Of a DNA stretch of 64,000 bases, positions 1 to 8,604 are shown piece after piece. This DNA comes from Allosalinactinospora lopnorensis. GTDB lineage: Bacteria > Actinomycetota > Actinomycetes > Streptosporangiales > Streptosporangiaceae. The position numbers and the translations under genes were made by a program. The notes beneath the pieces were generated by a model. It made no database searches. It was given only the letters and a program-made list of their open reading frames with translations, and had not been told where the DNA came from. The stretch is from NCBI RefSeq assembly GCF_000981225.1, contig NZ_LAJC01000005.1, positions 1 through 64,000 on the forward strand, given 5' to 3'. Numbering within the stretch: position 1 is the first letter of the stretch; every line of letters begins with the position of its first letter.

Positions 1-134
1 GGCCCGAGAAACCGAACACCGTCCGGGTCCGGTTACGGTCGTGATGCCATAGAGTGAGAGATCTGGGAGCTACGCGGGACCGCATGCGCTGCTACGGCTG
101 AGTGGCAGCGCTTTTGACTGCTTACGGACGGGCG

Positions 135-1391
135 ATGACTGACGACAGCCGATCGGAGAGCCAAGACGACTCCGGAGGCCCGAGCAACGGAGAGCACCAT
201 CCCGGAGGCTCAGGCGATCGCGGTGGCAAGAAGGGGCGCCCCCGCGCGGGTTCCGGACGTGGTGATGCTCGCGGCGGGTACCGGGGCGGTTCCGGGCGCG
301 ATGATCGGTCCGGTCGTGACCGGTCAGGTGGTGGTGGGTTCGGCTCCCGAGACGGTGATCAGCGGCGTGATGGCAGTGGGCGCCGTGGCGAGTCCCGGAA
401 TCGGGGAGGGCGCGAGGAGCGCGATCGTGGCCGCGCGGGACAGGGCCGGGGAAATCGCGACTTTCGTTCCTCCGGTGGTCAGCGCTCCGGTGGGCGTTTC
501 GATCGCGGTCGCGGCCCCCAACAACGGGAGGAGCGCGATCACCGGAACAGGTCGACTGAGCAGCGCGACCCGGCAGACGCCGCTCCGAGGCTTCGCGAGG
601 ACATCAGTCATGAGCAGCTCGATCGCGAGGTCTGGGGTGAGCTGAGCACGTTGCCGCGCTCGCTGGCCGAGACCGTGGCACAGCATCTTGTGGCGGCCGG
701 CGAACTGCTGGAGGAGAAACCCGAGCAGGCCTACGAGCACGCCACTTACGCTCGCCGGAAAGCCTCGCGTGTCGGCGCCGTGCGTGAGGCGGCCGGGCTC
801 GCGGCCTACCGGGTCGGAAAGTGGCAGGAAGCCCTGTCGGACCTGCGGGCCGCCCGCCGGATGACCGGGCAGAGCAGCTTCCTGCCGATCATGGCCGACT
901 GCGAGCGAGGGCTTGGGCGCCCGGAGCGTGCCCTGGAAACCACCCGCGAACGCGATGTGGAGCAGCTGGAGGTCGCGGAAAGGATCGAGCTGCGGATCGT
1001 CGCCTCGGGGGCGCGCCGCGACCTCGGTCAACTGGAGGCCGCACGTGTCGAGCTTCAGGTTCCGGAGTTGAAGGAGAGACGGGCCCGTCCGTGGACGGCG
1101 CGTCTGTTCTACGCCTACGCCGACGTTCTGCTGGAACTCGGGCGGAACGAGGAGGCGCGTGAATACTTCGCGCGGGCCTCGGCCGTGGACCGCGAAGGTC
1201 TCACAGACGCCGATGAGCGGCTGGCCGAGCTGGAGGGCGTCGACATCGTGGACGCGGACGATGACGTCGTCTGGACCGACGCCGAAGAGGCTGGGAACCT
1301 CGAAGAGCCGCCGGCCGGGCAGGAAGGGCAGGACCGAGAGGAGCGGACCGAGGAGCCTCGCGAAGGGGAGAGCCCGCGTGACTCCTCGTAG
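135..1391 (+). CDS. TPR-like repeat protein with a disordered Gly/Arg-rich N-terminus
   Basis: Protein of about 418 aa in the position of M. tuberculosis Rv1691. The first ~160 residues are very rich in Gly, Arg, Asp and Ser (RGG-like, probably disordered, possibly RNA-binding). Residues ~165-375 are helical and Ala/Leu/Glu-rich, with TPR-like pairs (YEHATYARRKA, AGLAAYRVGKWQEALSDLRAA, ADVLLELGRNEEAREYFARA). The last ~45 residues are acidic. I chose the ATG at 135, behind GGACGGGCG, over an in-frame GTG at 102. TPR scaffolds mediate protein contacts; no specific partner can be read from the sequence. It opens a conserved actinobacterial block (HAD phosphatase, tlyA, nadK, recN). Confidence 0.75.
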   Translation: MTDDSRSESQDDSGGPSNGEHHPGGSGDRGGKKGRPRAGSGRGDARGGYRGGSGRDDRSGRDRSGGGGFGSRDGDQRRDGSGRRGESRNRGGREERDRGRAGQGRGNRDFRSSGGQRSGGRFDRGRGPQQREERDHRNRSTEQRDPADAAPRLREDISHEQLDREVWGELSTLPRSLAETVAQHLVAAGELLEEKPEQAYEHATYARRKASRVGAVREAAGLAAYRVGKWQEALSDLRAARRMTGQSSFLPIMADCERGLGRPERALETTRERDVEQLEVAERIELRIVASGARRDLGQLEAARVELQVPELKERRARPWTARLFYAYADVLLELGRNEEAREYFARASAVDREGLTDADERLAELEGVDIVDADDDVVWTDAEEAGNLEEPPAGQEGQDREERTEEPREGESPRDSS

Positions 1392-1425
1392 GGCGCGTTA
1401 CCACAGAGTGCCGTCCTCCCCTTGG

Positions 1426-1875
1426 ATGAACGGTGCGACTGTTCGGCTCGGCCGGATGCCGGAGGAGTACGACTCCGTGGTGTGCCTGCTCTTCTCGGGA
1501 GACCGGCCTGTTCTCGTGCGTCATCGGGACCGGGCCTGGGAGTTCCCCGGAGGCCATGCCGAGGCGGGCGAGGACGCCGAGACCACTGCCCGCCGGGAGG
1601 CGCGTGAAGAGGCCGGCGCGGAGCTGGGCAAGGTGTACGTGGACGGACACTATGTGCTGGCGAACAGGCACACGACCGTCGTCACGCACGCTCAGGTGGC
1701 CTCATTCCGGCCGCTGAGAGGGGCGTTCGAGACGGTGGAGGTCCGGGAGTTCGATGTGCTTCCCGCCGACCTCTCGTGGAACGACGGGATCTACGCTCAC
1801 CTGCTGCGCTCGATCGGCCTGCCCGGCGCGCCGGACGACCGGGTGGCCTGGACCCCCCGTTCGGGGCGGCGGTAG
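1426..1875 (+). CDS. Nudix hydrolase
   Basis: 149-aa single-domain Nudix protein. The full Nudix box is present from about residue 44: Gly, five residues, Glu, seven residues, then REAREEAGA, matching GX5EX7REUXEEXGU. The glutamates coordinate Mg2+ for hydrolysis of a nucleoside diphosphate linked to another group. The WEFPGGHAEAGED stretch is typical. The substrate cannot be told from sequence; the family includes MutT-like NTP cleaners and ADP-sugar or NADH pyrophosphatases. It begins 34 bases after the TPR gene and is probably co-transcribed with it. Start choice is uncertain: in-frame GTG at 1408 and ATG at 1456 are alternatives. Confidence 0.85.
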   Translation: MNGATVRLGRMPEEYDSVVCLLFSGDRPVLVRHRDRAWEFPGGHAEAGEDAETTARREAREEAGAELGKVYVDGHYVLANRHTTVVTHAQVASFRPLRGAFETVEVREFDVLPADLSWNDGIYAHLLRSIGLPGAPDDRVAWTPRSGRR

Positions 1876-1922
1876 CCGCCTCTGTCCTCCGGGACCGGCC
1901 CGCGTCCTGTCCGCCGGAGCGG

Positions 1923-2909
1923 TCAGGCGTTCTCGGACTCGCGCTTCTCGGCCGCGAGGCGGTCCAGCCAGTGCGCGATTCCAGTGACGTTGCTCTGCAC
2001 ACCGCTGAGAACCTCCAGCACCTCCGCGGCCTCGGCCGATGCGTCCTCAGGAAGCGGACGATAGCGGTCGAGAACGCGCTGCCGGACCATCACCACCGCG
2101 TGGTCCAAGTCTCCGGCGGAGCCGTAGGCGTCGCGGACCGCGTCGACCCACACGTGCAGCTCCTCGTCGGCCCGCTCGATGGTCTCGTCGACCGTGTCGA
2201 CCGCTCCGAAGTGCGAGAACATCAGGCGCTGCGGTGCGATGTCGCTGAACAGGCGCAGCGATCCCAGTGCGGACTCCAGGTCGAAGTCGGGCGGCGGCGT
2301 GGCCGGGCGGACGTCGCCGGTGAGGGGGTTGTACACCCCGAGCGCGTCGCCCACGTACAGGTCCCCCGTGGCGGAGTCGACCAGACCGACATGATGCTTG
2401 GCGTGGCCGGGGGTGTAATGGGCGACCAGGCGGCGCCCCGGCCCGAGGTCGATCTCGCCGGTCTGCGCCACCGAGCGGATACGGGCGGCATCGGTCGGGC
2501 GCATGTCGCCGAAGAGCACGTCGAGCTGGTCACCCCATACGGCTCGGGCGCTGCGCATGAGCCGTGAGGGATCGGCCAGGTGCCGGGCGCCGCGTTCGTG
2601 CACCACGATTTCGGCGTTGGGGAACATGCGCGCTATCTCCCCGGCTCCGCCGGCATGGTCCAGGTGGATGTGGGTGACCACGATGGTCGCCAGATCCCGG
2701 GCGTCGATTCCGAGTGCCGCCAGCCCGTCGCGGAGTACCGGAGCGGATCCCGCCGTGCCCACCTCGACGACGCAAGGGCGTTCGCTGCGTATCAGGTAGC
2801 TCGAGGTGATGCCTGGGTACCCGGCCATCCGGGTGTCGATGGCGAAGATATCGTCGCCCAGCTGGGTGATGCCGCTGGGCAGACCGTTCGCGTCCGCTCC
2901 GTCGCGCAC
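1923..2909 (-). CDS. MBL-fold metallo-hydrolase
   Basis: About 328 aa, with the metallo-beta-lactamase signature THIHLDHAGG (HxHxDH, binuclear metal site) near residue 80, a downstream PGHAKHH histidine motif and the Asp in YVGDALG. A C-terminal helical segment follows the catalytic core. Such proteins hydrolyse thioesters, lactones, phosphodiesters or related substrates; nothing identifies the substrate here. The start is the GTG at 2909, preceded by AAAGGAG at good spacing; a longer TTG start at 2945 is unlikely. It converges on the Nudix gene 47 bases away and is transcribed alone. Confidence 0.85.
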   Translation of the reverse strand: MRDGADANGLPSGITQLGDDIFAIDTRMAGYPGITSSYLIRSERPCVVEVGTAGSAPVLRDGLAALGIDARDLATIVVTHIHLDHAGGAGEIARMFPNAEIVVHERGARHLADPSRLMRSARAVWGDQLDVLFGDMRPTDAARIRSVAQTGEIDLGPGRRLVAHYTPGHAKHHVGLVDSATGDLYVGDALGVYNPLTGDVRPATPPPDFDLESALGSLRLFSDIAPQRLMFSHFGAVDTVDETIERADEELHVWVDAVRDAYGSAGDLDHAVVMVRQRVLDRYRPLPEDASAEAAEVLEVLSGVQSNVTGIAHWLDRLAAEKRESENA

Positions 2910-3079
2910 TGCTTCGTCTCCTTTCCCGCCGGCGGGTGCCGACAAGGCCGAATCTAGTTCACCCGCCGGGAAAGCGTGCGGGCGGGGCGTGGCGGGATGC
3001 CGGAGGTCTCACGGCGGGAAACCTTCCCCCGACCCCTTGAAGGCCTGCACCATCCCTGTAGCGAGGAGGTCTGACCCCC

Positions 3080-3325
3080 ATGACGCAGCACGACCCGGCC
3101 CCTGTCGAGCACCCGGATCATGCGGAACTGGCCGGGGATCCGCTGCCCCTCAGGGGGCGGGTGGCACTGGTGACCGGCGCCAGCCGCCGCGAAGGCATCG
3201 GTCACGCTGTGGCGCGCCGGCTGTGGAGCGAGCGTGTTCTGCCACCATTTCCGGCCGCACGACGACACCCGGCCCCGGGGCGGAGATGACATCCGGGCGG
3301 CGTCAGGGCCCCATGCCGGGGGAAG
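3080..3325 (+). pseudogene. Remnant of a short-chain dehydrogenase/reductase (SDR)
   Basis: The ATG at 3080 has a strong ribosome site (GAGGAGG) and opens a classical SDR N-terminus: LRGRVALVTGASRREGIG, the TGxxxGIG NAD(P)-binding loop after strand beta-1. After about 50 residues the frame breaks near 3228. The continuation is recognisable one frame over as ASVFCHHFRPHDDTRP and GGDDIRAA, the beta-2 region of an SDR family with a conserved RPHD motif. No catalytic YxxxK, Asn or C-terminal part follows; the sequence to ~3580 has no recognisable coding content. This is a truncated and frameshifted relic, not a gene interrupted only by a single indel. Confidence 0.7.
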
Positions 3326-3583
3326 ATCGCCTACGCCGCCGCCATCGCCACGGTGAAGCCGGATGAGTGCGGGCGGGGTTCGCCGCGCGGCGGCCCGGTC
3401 TCACACGGGCCGGGGCGGTCCGGGAGAGGAGGACGCGCGAACCGGCGGCGGACTTGTCCACAACGACCGGATCGATCTTCCGGCAGCGGGAACACGCGCC
3501 GATCCTGGAACAGTTCGGCCAGTCCGGCGCAGAGCCGCGGGGCCCGGCCGCCCGCACCGCACGCTCCTTTCGGAAGGACCAGC

Positions 3584-4096
3584 ATGCCGAAGCCGCCCAC
3601 CACGCCCGCCACCGTCCACGCCCCGGTCTCCGCTCAGGCGCCGTTGCCGCAGCCGGGGCGAAGCCCGCGTTCCCCCGGACAGCAGAACGACGGGCGACCG
3701 CACGATGACACAGGGCACCGCAACGAGGTCGTTCTGGCGGGCAGGGTCACCGCCGAGCCCGCGGTCCGCGAGCTGCCCAGCGGTGACCACCTGGTCACCT
3801 GGCGGATCTCGGTGACCAGGCCGCCGGCGGAGCAGCGGCCCAACCAGCCGGCCGATCCGATCACCTGCGTCAGTTTCCACCCGTCGATCGAGGAAACTAC
3901 ACGCGGCTGGCGGATCGGCGATGTCGTGGAGATCAGCGGTTCGCTGCGGCGCAGGTTTTGGCGGTCACAGAACGGTTCGTCCAGTGTGATCGAGGTCGAG
4001 GCCAGGAAGGCGCACCGGGTCGCTTCCCGGGGTACGGCGGGCGGTGACACCCGGGCGCACCCCTCCGTCCGGGAGCCCGATCACCAGCCCAGCTGA
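3584..4096 (+). CDS. Single-stranded DNA-binding (SSB/OB-fold) domain protein
   Basis: About 170 aa. After a ~45-residue Pro/Ala-rich disordered leader comes an SSB-type OB fold: NEVVLAGRVTAEPAVRELPSG, then DHLVTWRISVTRPP, TCVSFHPSI and GDVVEISGSLRRRFWR, with the usual beta-strand spacing. The tail is short and lacks the acidic DDxPF tip of the replicative SSB. That suggests an accessory paralogue, as many actinobacteria have, rather than the essential SSB. ATG 3584 is preceded by GGAAGGA. The 3' end overlaps the convergent HAD gene by 16 bases. The neighbourhood gives no further hint of its role. Confidence 0.75.
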   Translation: MPKPPTTPATVHAPVSAQAPLPQPGRSPRSPGQQNDGRPHDDTGHRNEVVLAGRVTAEPAVRELPSGDHLVTWRISVTRPPAEQRPNQPADPITCVSFHPSIEETTRGWRIGDVVEISGSLRRRFWRSQNGSSSVIEVEARKAHRVASRGTAGGDTRAHPSVREPDHQPS

Positions 4097-5088
4097 GCCA
4101 GGGCATCGCGGGAATCAAGGTCCGATCCCGCCTCCTGCGGGGCGGACCATGCGGCCCCGCAAAGGGCGCGTAGGCCGTCGAGGCGGTCCCCCTCGCCGGT
4201 GAGCCTCAGGTGTCCTTCGCGCACTGCGGCGGTCCAACCGCCGCAGTGCGCCTCGCCGGCTGCGGCCTGTGTCTCAGGGTGCGGCAGGTTCATCCCTCCC
4301 AGGTCCCAGGCGAGGTAGTCCGGTTGGTGCCGGGTGGGAGCGGTGATCAGATCGGCGGGTTTGGTCACGCCCGAGAGCACCAGCATGCTCGCGGCCTCGT
4401 TCGAGGTCGCCCCTTCGATGTCGGTGTCGAGCCGGTCGCCCACCACGAGCGGTGCCCGCGCGCCGGTCCGCAGGACCCCCTCCTCGTGGAGGGGCCGCAT
4501 GGGTTTGCCCGCGACGACGGGCTCCTGGCCGGTGGCATTGGCGATCACCCGCGAGAACGAGCCGTTGGCCGGGAGGATCCCGCGGTCCATAGGGGTGGTG
4601 GAGTCGTTGTTGCTCACGACGAACAGTGCCCCTTGGGAGACCGCCAGACCGCCTTCGGTGATCAGGTCGTAGTCCATGCGCGGCGAATACCCCTGGATGA
4701 CGGCCACGGGGCGGTCGGCGGAGACCGAGACCGGGCGAAGCCCGCGGCGCCATACGGCGTGGCGGAGTCCGGTATCCCCGACGACCAGCACCGGAGACCC
4801 GGCGGGGAAACGTTCGGCCACCATGCGGGCGGCCGCGTCCGCGGAGGTCACCACGGACTGCGCGTCCGCCGCGACGTCCAGGGCGGTGAGTTGTTCGGCG
4901 ACCGCCGCCGGGGTGCGCGCCGCGTTGTTGGTCACGAACACCACCCGCATCCCCGCGGCCCGCGCCTTCTCGACGGCCTCAGGGGCGGCGGGAACCGCTT
5001 GGGAACCGATGTACACGACACCGTCGAGGTCGACGAGTGCCGCGTCGTAGATCGCGTTCAGTGGTCGGGCTGAGGAAAGGAGAGTCAT
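4081..5088 (-). CDS. HAD-IIA family phosphatase (NagD/glycerol-3-phosphate phosphatase-like)
   Basis: 335-aa HAD hydrolase of subclass IIA. The nucleophile motif DLDGVVY lies near residue 17 (first Asp nucleophile, second Asp acid/base), followed by motif II VTNNAAR, the C2 cap, the lysine in VVAGKPMRPL and the metal motif GDRLDTDIEGA. The gene occupies the position of M. tuberculosis Rv1692, reported to dephosphorylate glycerol 3-phosphate, so a housekeeping metabolite phosphatase is likely. The last ~70 residues extend past the core. The start is ATG 5088; ATG 5100 is an in-frame alternative. It lies 104 bases downstream of the DUF1015 gene and is probably in the same transcript. Confidence 0.85.
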   Translation of the reverse strand: MTLLSSARPLNAIYDAALVDLDGVVYIGSQAVPAAPEAVEKARAAGMRVVFVTNNAARTPAAVAEQLTALDVAADAQSVVTSADAAARMVAERFPAGSPVLVVGDTGLRHAVWRRGLRPVSVSADRPVAVIQGYSPRMDYDLITEGGLAVSQGALFVVSNNDSTTPMDRGILPANGSFSRVIANATGQEPVVAGKPMRPLHEEGVLRTGARAPLVVGDRLDTDIEGATSNEAASMLVLSGVTKPADLITAPTRHQPDYLAWDLGGMNLPHPETQAAAGEAHCGGWTAAVREGHLRLTGEGDRLDGLRALCGAAWSAPQEAGSDLDSRDALAQLGW

Positions 5089-5192
5089 GCGCGCCTTCAT
5101 CGAGAGCTTGCAGCGGTGTCCCATTATGGTCCTCCGGCCGCGGCGCGGTGCCCGGCGGGGCGCCCGATCCGGGCTTGACCGCTCCCGACCGT

Positions 5193-6535
5193 TCAGTCCA
5201 AGCTGCGCAGCACGAGGCCGGTGCGCGGTTTCGGGCCGAAAGAGGTCGATTTGCGCGGGGTCAGCTCGCCGCGGGCCGCGACGGCATAGACGTCCTCCAC
5301 CCGGAGCGGCGGGGCGATCACGGCGGTGTCCAGTCCGGACCGGGCGGCCGCCACGGCGGCCGCCGAGTCGTCGTGCACCAGTTCCACACGGTCGCCGCCG
5401 ATTCCCCACAGCGGGAGCAGCAGGTGGTCGAGCACGGCGATGGGCAGCGCCCGCCACGGGGCGGAGCGTTCCGGTGCGGCGGTGGCCAGCCGGTCCATGT
5501 CGGGGCTGTGGAGAAGGTAGTGGTCGCCCTGTGCCGCGAGGAGCAGCGCCGGGCCGTTCGCGGCGGCCGACGTCAGCCGTTCGGTGCTCTCCTGCAGCCG
5601 GCCCGGTCCGGCGCCGTGGCCGGGCAGCCGTTCGACCGCGCTCACCGCTGAGGCCGCGTCGGCGGCGTCGCGTACTCCCAGGCCGCGCAGGACCCGGTGG
5701 ATGGCGCCCAGGTGAGGCGACCGAGCATCGGAGTCGACTAGGAAGGCCAGACCGTGGTCGTATGGTCCCGGGCCTTGTTGCCGGGCACGCAGCCGCCGGT
5801 AAGCGGCGTAGCGGTGGTGCCCGTCGGCGATGAGCGCCTCGCGGGTGGCCAGATCCGCCGCGATGTCGGCCTGCACGTGCGGGTCTTCGATCCCCCAGAG
5901 CCGGTGGGCGACCCCGTCGCCGGTGACCGTGTCCACCAGCGGTGCGGTGGACGGGTCGGCGGCGGCCTCGGTGGCCCGGGTGGCGGCGCCGCGCGCTCAC
6001 CGGTGCCGCCGCGGTACAGCAGGAAGATCGGTTCCAGGTTGGCCCGGGTGGCCTCCATCAGCCGTGCCCGGTCGGCGACGAGACTCTCGGCGACGTCCTC
6101 GTGGGGGCGCACCGGAGTCGCCTCGCCGTGGGGCAGCCGCAGCGCGCCGATGAGCCCCCGTTGCCGCTCCCCAGTAGGGCAGACCTGCTCGTAGACGTAG
6201 AGCAGGGGTTTGCGGTCGCGCACCAGCACGCCGTCTTCGACCCAGTGGCGCAGAGTGCGGGCGGCCGACCGGTAGCGGTCCGGGCCCGCCAGTTCGGTCG
6301 GGGGGCTGGGACTTTCCGCGGCCGCGGGAGGAACAGTGAGCCGCACGGCGTTGTGCGGGTCCGCGCGTACCAGGTCGGAGTACGCCGCGGCGTCCAGCAC
6401 GTCGTAGGGAGGGGCCAGAGCGAGCGCGATGTCGAAGGCGGGGGAGTCGAGGAACGCCCGGGCGTCGGATGCGGCGTAGCGGAGGCCGCGCAATGGCGCC
6501 AGCTCCAGGGCATCCTCTGGCACGTCTCGTGGCAC
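5193..6535 (-). CDS. DUF1015 family protein (frameshifted as sequenced)
   Basis: Conserved actinobacterial DUF1015 protein of ~445 aa. The N-terminal half is LAPLRGLRYAA ... APPYDVLDA ... PHNAVRL up to the hallmark PIFLLYRGG. The C-terminal half resumes one frame over as TRATEAAADPSTAPLVD, then TGDGVAHRLWGIEDP and the conserved IADGHHRYAAYRRL. The break lies near 5979-5985; one missing C on the coding strand would restore a continuous reading frame. Biochemical function is unknown to me; the family has been linked to ParB/Srx-like folds but I do not rely on that. Start GTG 6535 lacks a clear ribosome site. Both halves are well conserved, so the break is more likely a sequencing indel than decay. 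Confidence 0.8.
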
Positions 6536-6597
6536 GCTGGAACGATACCCGCCTGGGCTCCTCCATCAGATCAGGTCAAAGTCCGGGGGACGGGTTC

Positions 6598-6948
6598 CTA
6601 GAGGAGTTTGCGCAGCCGCAACAGGTCGGAGAAACTCACGTCGAGCCTCACCCGACCCGAGAACAGCGCCCTGCCGAAGTTCATCCGGTCGTCGGCCAGT
6701 TCGACGAGGTCGTCGCTGGAGACGGTGATGCGGACCTGGGCCCGCTCGGCGGGGGCAGTGGTGCCGCGCGGAGTGACGTTCTCCAGGCCGTTCAGCGTGA
6801 GCCGCATATCGAAAACGGTGGCCAGGTCGGGCACTGCGACACTGACGCTGCGCTCCTCGATGTGCTTGCGCCGGTCCGCCTCCTCCACCTCCATAATGCG
6901 GTCGGAGGCTCTGGCGAGCGCCGCTCGGCATTCTTCTACGCTGGCCAT
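6598..6948 (-). CDS. Small SCP2 sterol-binding-like domain protein
   Basis: 116-aa protein. The first ~25 residues form a helix. The remainder resembles an SCP2 fold: VSVAVPDLATVFDMRLTLNG, then RAQVRITVSSDDLVELADDRMNFGRALFSGRVRLDVSFSDLLRLRKLL, where the LxxGxxxFGRALFSGRVR stretch is the family signature. SCP2-like domains bind hydrophobic ligands. This short standalone form is conserved beside the HAD/tlyA block in Streptomyces-like genomes. Start ATG 6948. No membrane segment or signal peptide is visible. It is the first minus-strand gene, read toward the DUF1015 gene 60 bases on, and probably co-transcribed with it. Confidence 0.7.
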   Translation of the reverse strand: MASVEECRAALARASDRIMEVEEADRRKHIEERSVSVAVPDLATVFDMRLTLNGLENVTPRGTTAPAERAQVRITVSSDDLVELADDRMNFGRALFSGRVRLDVSFSDLLRLRKLL

Positions 6949-7174
6949 GGCATCTATGATGCCTTAGCCGGCCGGCCGCCGCCGTTCCCGGGACTGCGGC
7001 CGCCCGCTCGCCTGAGCGATCTCCGGTCCGGCGCATTCACCGCGCCGCGCCACAAAGCGTATTTTCGGCGTGCGCTTTCGCTCTGCGGGGCCGGCGATCC
7101 CGGTACCGTTGGCCTTTGATCCCTTTTCCCACAGTGGCACCTGTTTTCCGGTAATTCATCAAGGAGCACGTCCC

Positions 7175-8185
7175 ATGGTCGTCGATGCGGTGCGCATCTA
7201 TTTCGATGCTGCCAGCGGTCTCACCGAGCTGACCCGTAAGCGTGCCGTCGCGGCGGCCAAGGCGCTGCTCAAGATGGGCGATGACCGCTCCGTCGGTGCC
7301 GCCCGGGCGTACGGCACCGACCGGTCGGCCGCAGACGACGCGGACGGTCCGGGGCGCATAACCCGGGTCGGCCACGACATCCAGTCACTGGCGGCGGAAC
7401 TCCTCGAGACCAGCCAGGCCAACCGGGCCGCGTTGAACGCAATGGTGGAAGCCGAGGTCAGGCGGGGGCTGGACCGGCTCGATCTGGTTCGGCGCGACGA
7501 TTACGAGCGAGTGGTCCGCAGGGTCGCCGAGCTGGAGCGCCGGCTTTCCTCGCAACGTGTGCCCGCCGCTCGCCCCGCTCCGGTCGCCGGAGCGCCGGTG
7601 GAGGACGGTACCGCCGGGGAGTCCGGGACGCCAGAGGAGGAGGCGGTGCCCGGGAAGGCAGGCGGCGACACGGCACCCGGCGGAGAACAACGCGGGGCCG
7701 CGGCGGGCCCAGCGGGCGGCGCGGCCGCTGGGCCGGGTGACGGGGCCGCCGAGAGTACCGAGGAGGCCTCTGTCGAGGCCGCGATCGGCGGTGAGGCGCC
7801 CTCCGCTTCGGTGGGGGGCGAACCCGGTACAGCCGGGGCGGTGCCGGCGGACGAGGGCAGGCGGGCTGCGGAGTCCCGCGTGACCGAGGCGGGCACCGGA
7901 GACGAGTCGGAGCGGACGACGGCGGGTACGACTACTGACGCCTCCGGGGGGCGGGAGACGGGCACGGAGGCGGACGCCGAGGAAACCGAATCCGGGAACA
8001 GGGGCCCTGACCAGGCGGCCGACGGCTCGCGTCAGCGTTCCGGTTCCGCCGGCAAGGGCGCGAAGACGACTGGCAAGCAGACCGCGAGCAAGGCCGCTGG
8101 CAAATCGGGCAAATCCAAGAGCACCACGAAGCGGTCCGGCGGCCGCGCGAAGAACACCGCGCAGGCCAAGAAGAACGAGCAGTAG
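7175..8185 (+). CDS. Coiled-coil protein with phasin/BMFP-like N-terminus and histone-like Lys/Ala tail
   Basis: About 336 aa. Residues 1-45 (MVVDAVRIYFDAASGLTELTRKRAVAAAKALL) and ~60-130 are helical; the segment around DLVRRDDYERVVRRVAELERRLS resembles the coiled coil of BMFP/UbiK accessory proteins. A ~160-residue Gly/Ala/Glu-rich low-complexity linker follows. The last ~45 residues are Lys/Ser/Gly-rich (KTTGKQTASKAAGKSGKSK), like the SPKK/PAKK tails of bacterial H1-type and HupB proteins. ATG 7175 follows AAGGAG. I do not recognise a named family; membrane-surface or nucleoid association are both conceivable. Confidence 0.75.
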   Translation: MVVDAVRIYFDAASGLTELTRKRAVAAAKALLKMGDDRSVGAARAYGTDRSAADDADGPGRITRVGHDIQSLAAELLETSQANRAALNAMVEAEVRRGLDRLDLVRRDDYERVVRRVAELERRLSSQRVPAARPAPVAGAPVEDGTAGESGTPEEEAVPGKAGGDTAPGGEQRGAAAGPAGGAAAGPGDGAAESTEEASVEAAIGGEAPSASVGGEPGTAGAVPADEGRRAAESRVTEAGTGDESERTTAGTTTDASGGRETGTEADAEETESGNRGPDQAADGSRQRSGSAGKGAKTTGKQTASKAAGKSGKSKSTTKRSGGRAKNTAQAKKNEQ

Positions 8186-8222
8186 TGACCATCGTCGGCC
8201 TTGAGAGGTACGTGCTGACCCG

Positions 8223-8447
8223 ATGAACGCGGAACACGACGTGAACGGCACCAGTCGGCCGGAGGAATCGGCCGGGGCAGGGATCGCCGCACGCACCCTG
8301 GAAGAGGCACGTCGGCGCCTTGCCGCGCTCGACGACCTCCCCACAGCGGATCACGTGGCGGTTTTCGACGAGCTGCACCGGGAACTCTCCGGTGTTCTGG
8401 AGCGTCTTGACCAGGGCGGTGAAGCCGGCGGGGGCCAGCGAGGGTAA
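8223..8447 (+). CDS. Small conserved hypothetical protein
   Basis: 74-aa acidic, mostly helical protein: ARTLEEARRRLAALDDLPTADHVAVFDELHRELSGVLERLDQ. It sits in the slot of M. tuberculosis Rv1693, just upstream of tlyA, where a 60-75-residue protein of this look is regularly found in actinobacteria. There are no motifs, membrane segments or cysteines. Start ATG 8223; a GAGAGG lies somewhat far upstream (about 17 bases). Function unknown. The 157 bases between it and tlyA show no gene. Confidence 0.65.
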   Translation: MNAEHDVNGTSRPEESAGAGIAARTLEEARRRLAALDDLPTADHVAVFDELHRELSGVLERLDQGGEAGGGQRG

Positions 8448-8604
8448 TCGCCGGGGGCGTCCTCGCCGCCGATGGTCGCGCGATGCCGTTCCTGCACGCG
8501 GGCAGGCGGGCGGGGCCGGACACCAGGAGGCGAGGCGCCGTGTCCAGCCACCGCGTGCCCGGCCGATCCGCTGTTCCACAGGCACTATCCAGATAGGCGC
8601 GATC

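Noticed and set aside
1-134. Possible RNA gene or long leader at the window start
   Set aside because: No tRNA-like cloverleaf, no strong hairpin and no gene; it is probably the upstream region of the TPR-like gene.
3331-3583. Several overlapping short frames between the SDR relic and the SSB-like gene
   Set aside because: All are Arg/Pro/Ala-rich shadows without a ribosome site or recognisable motif.
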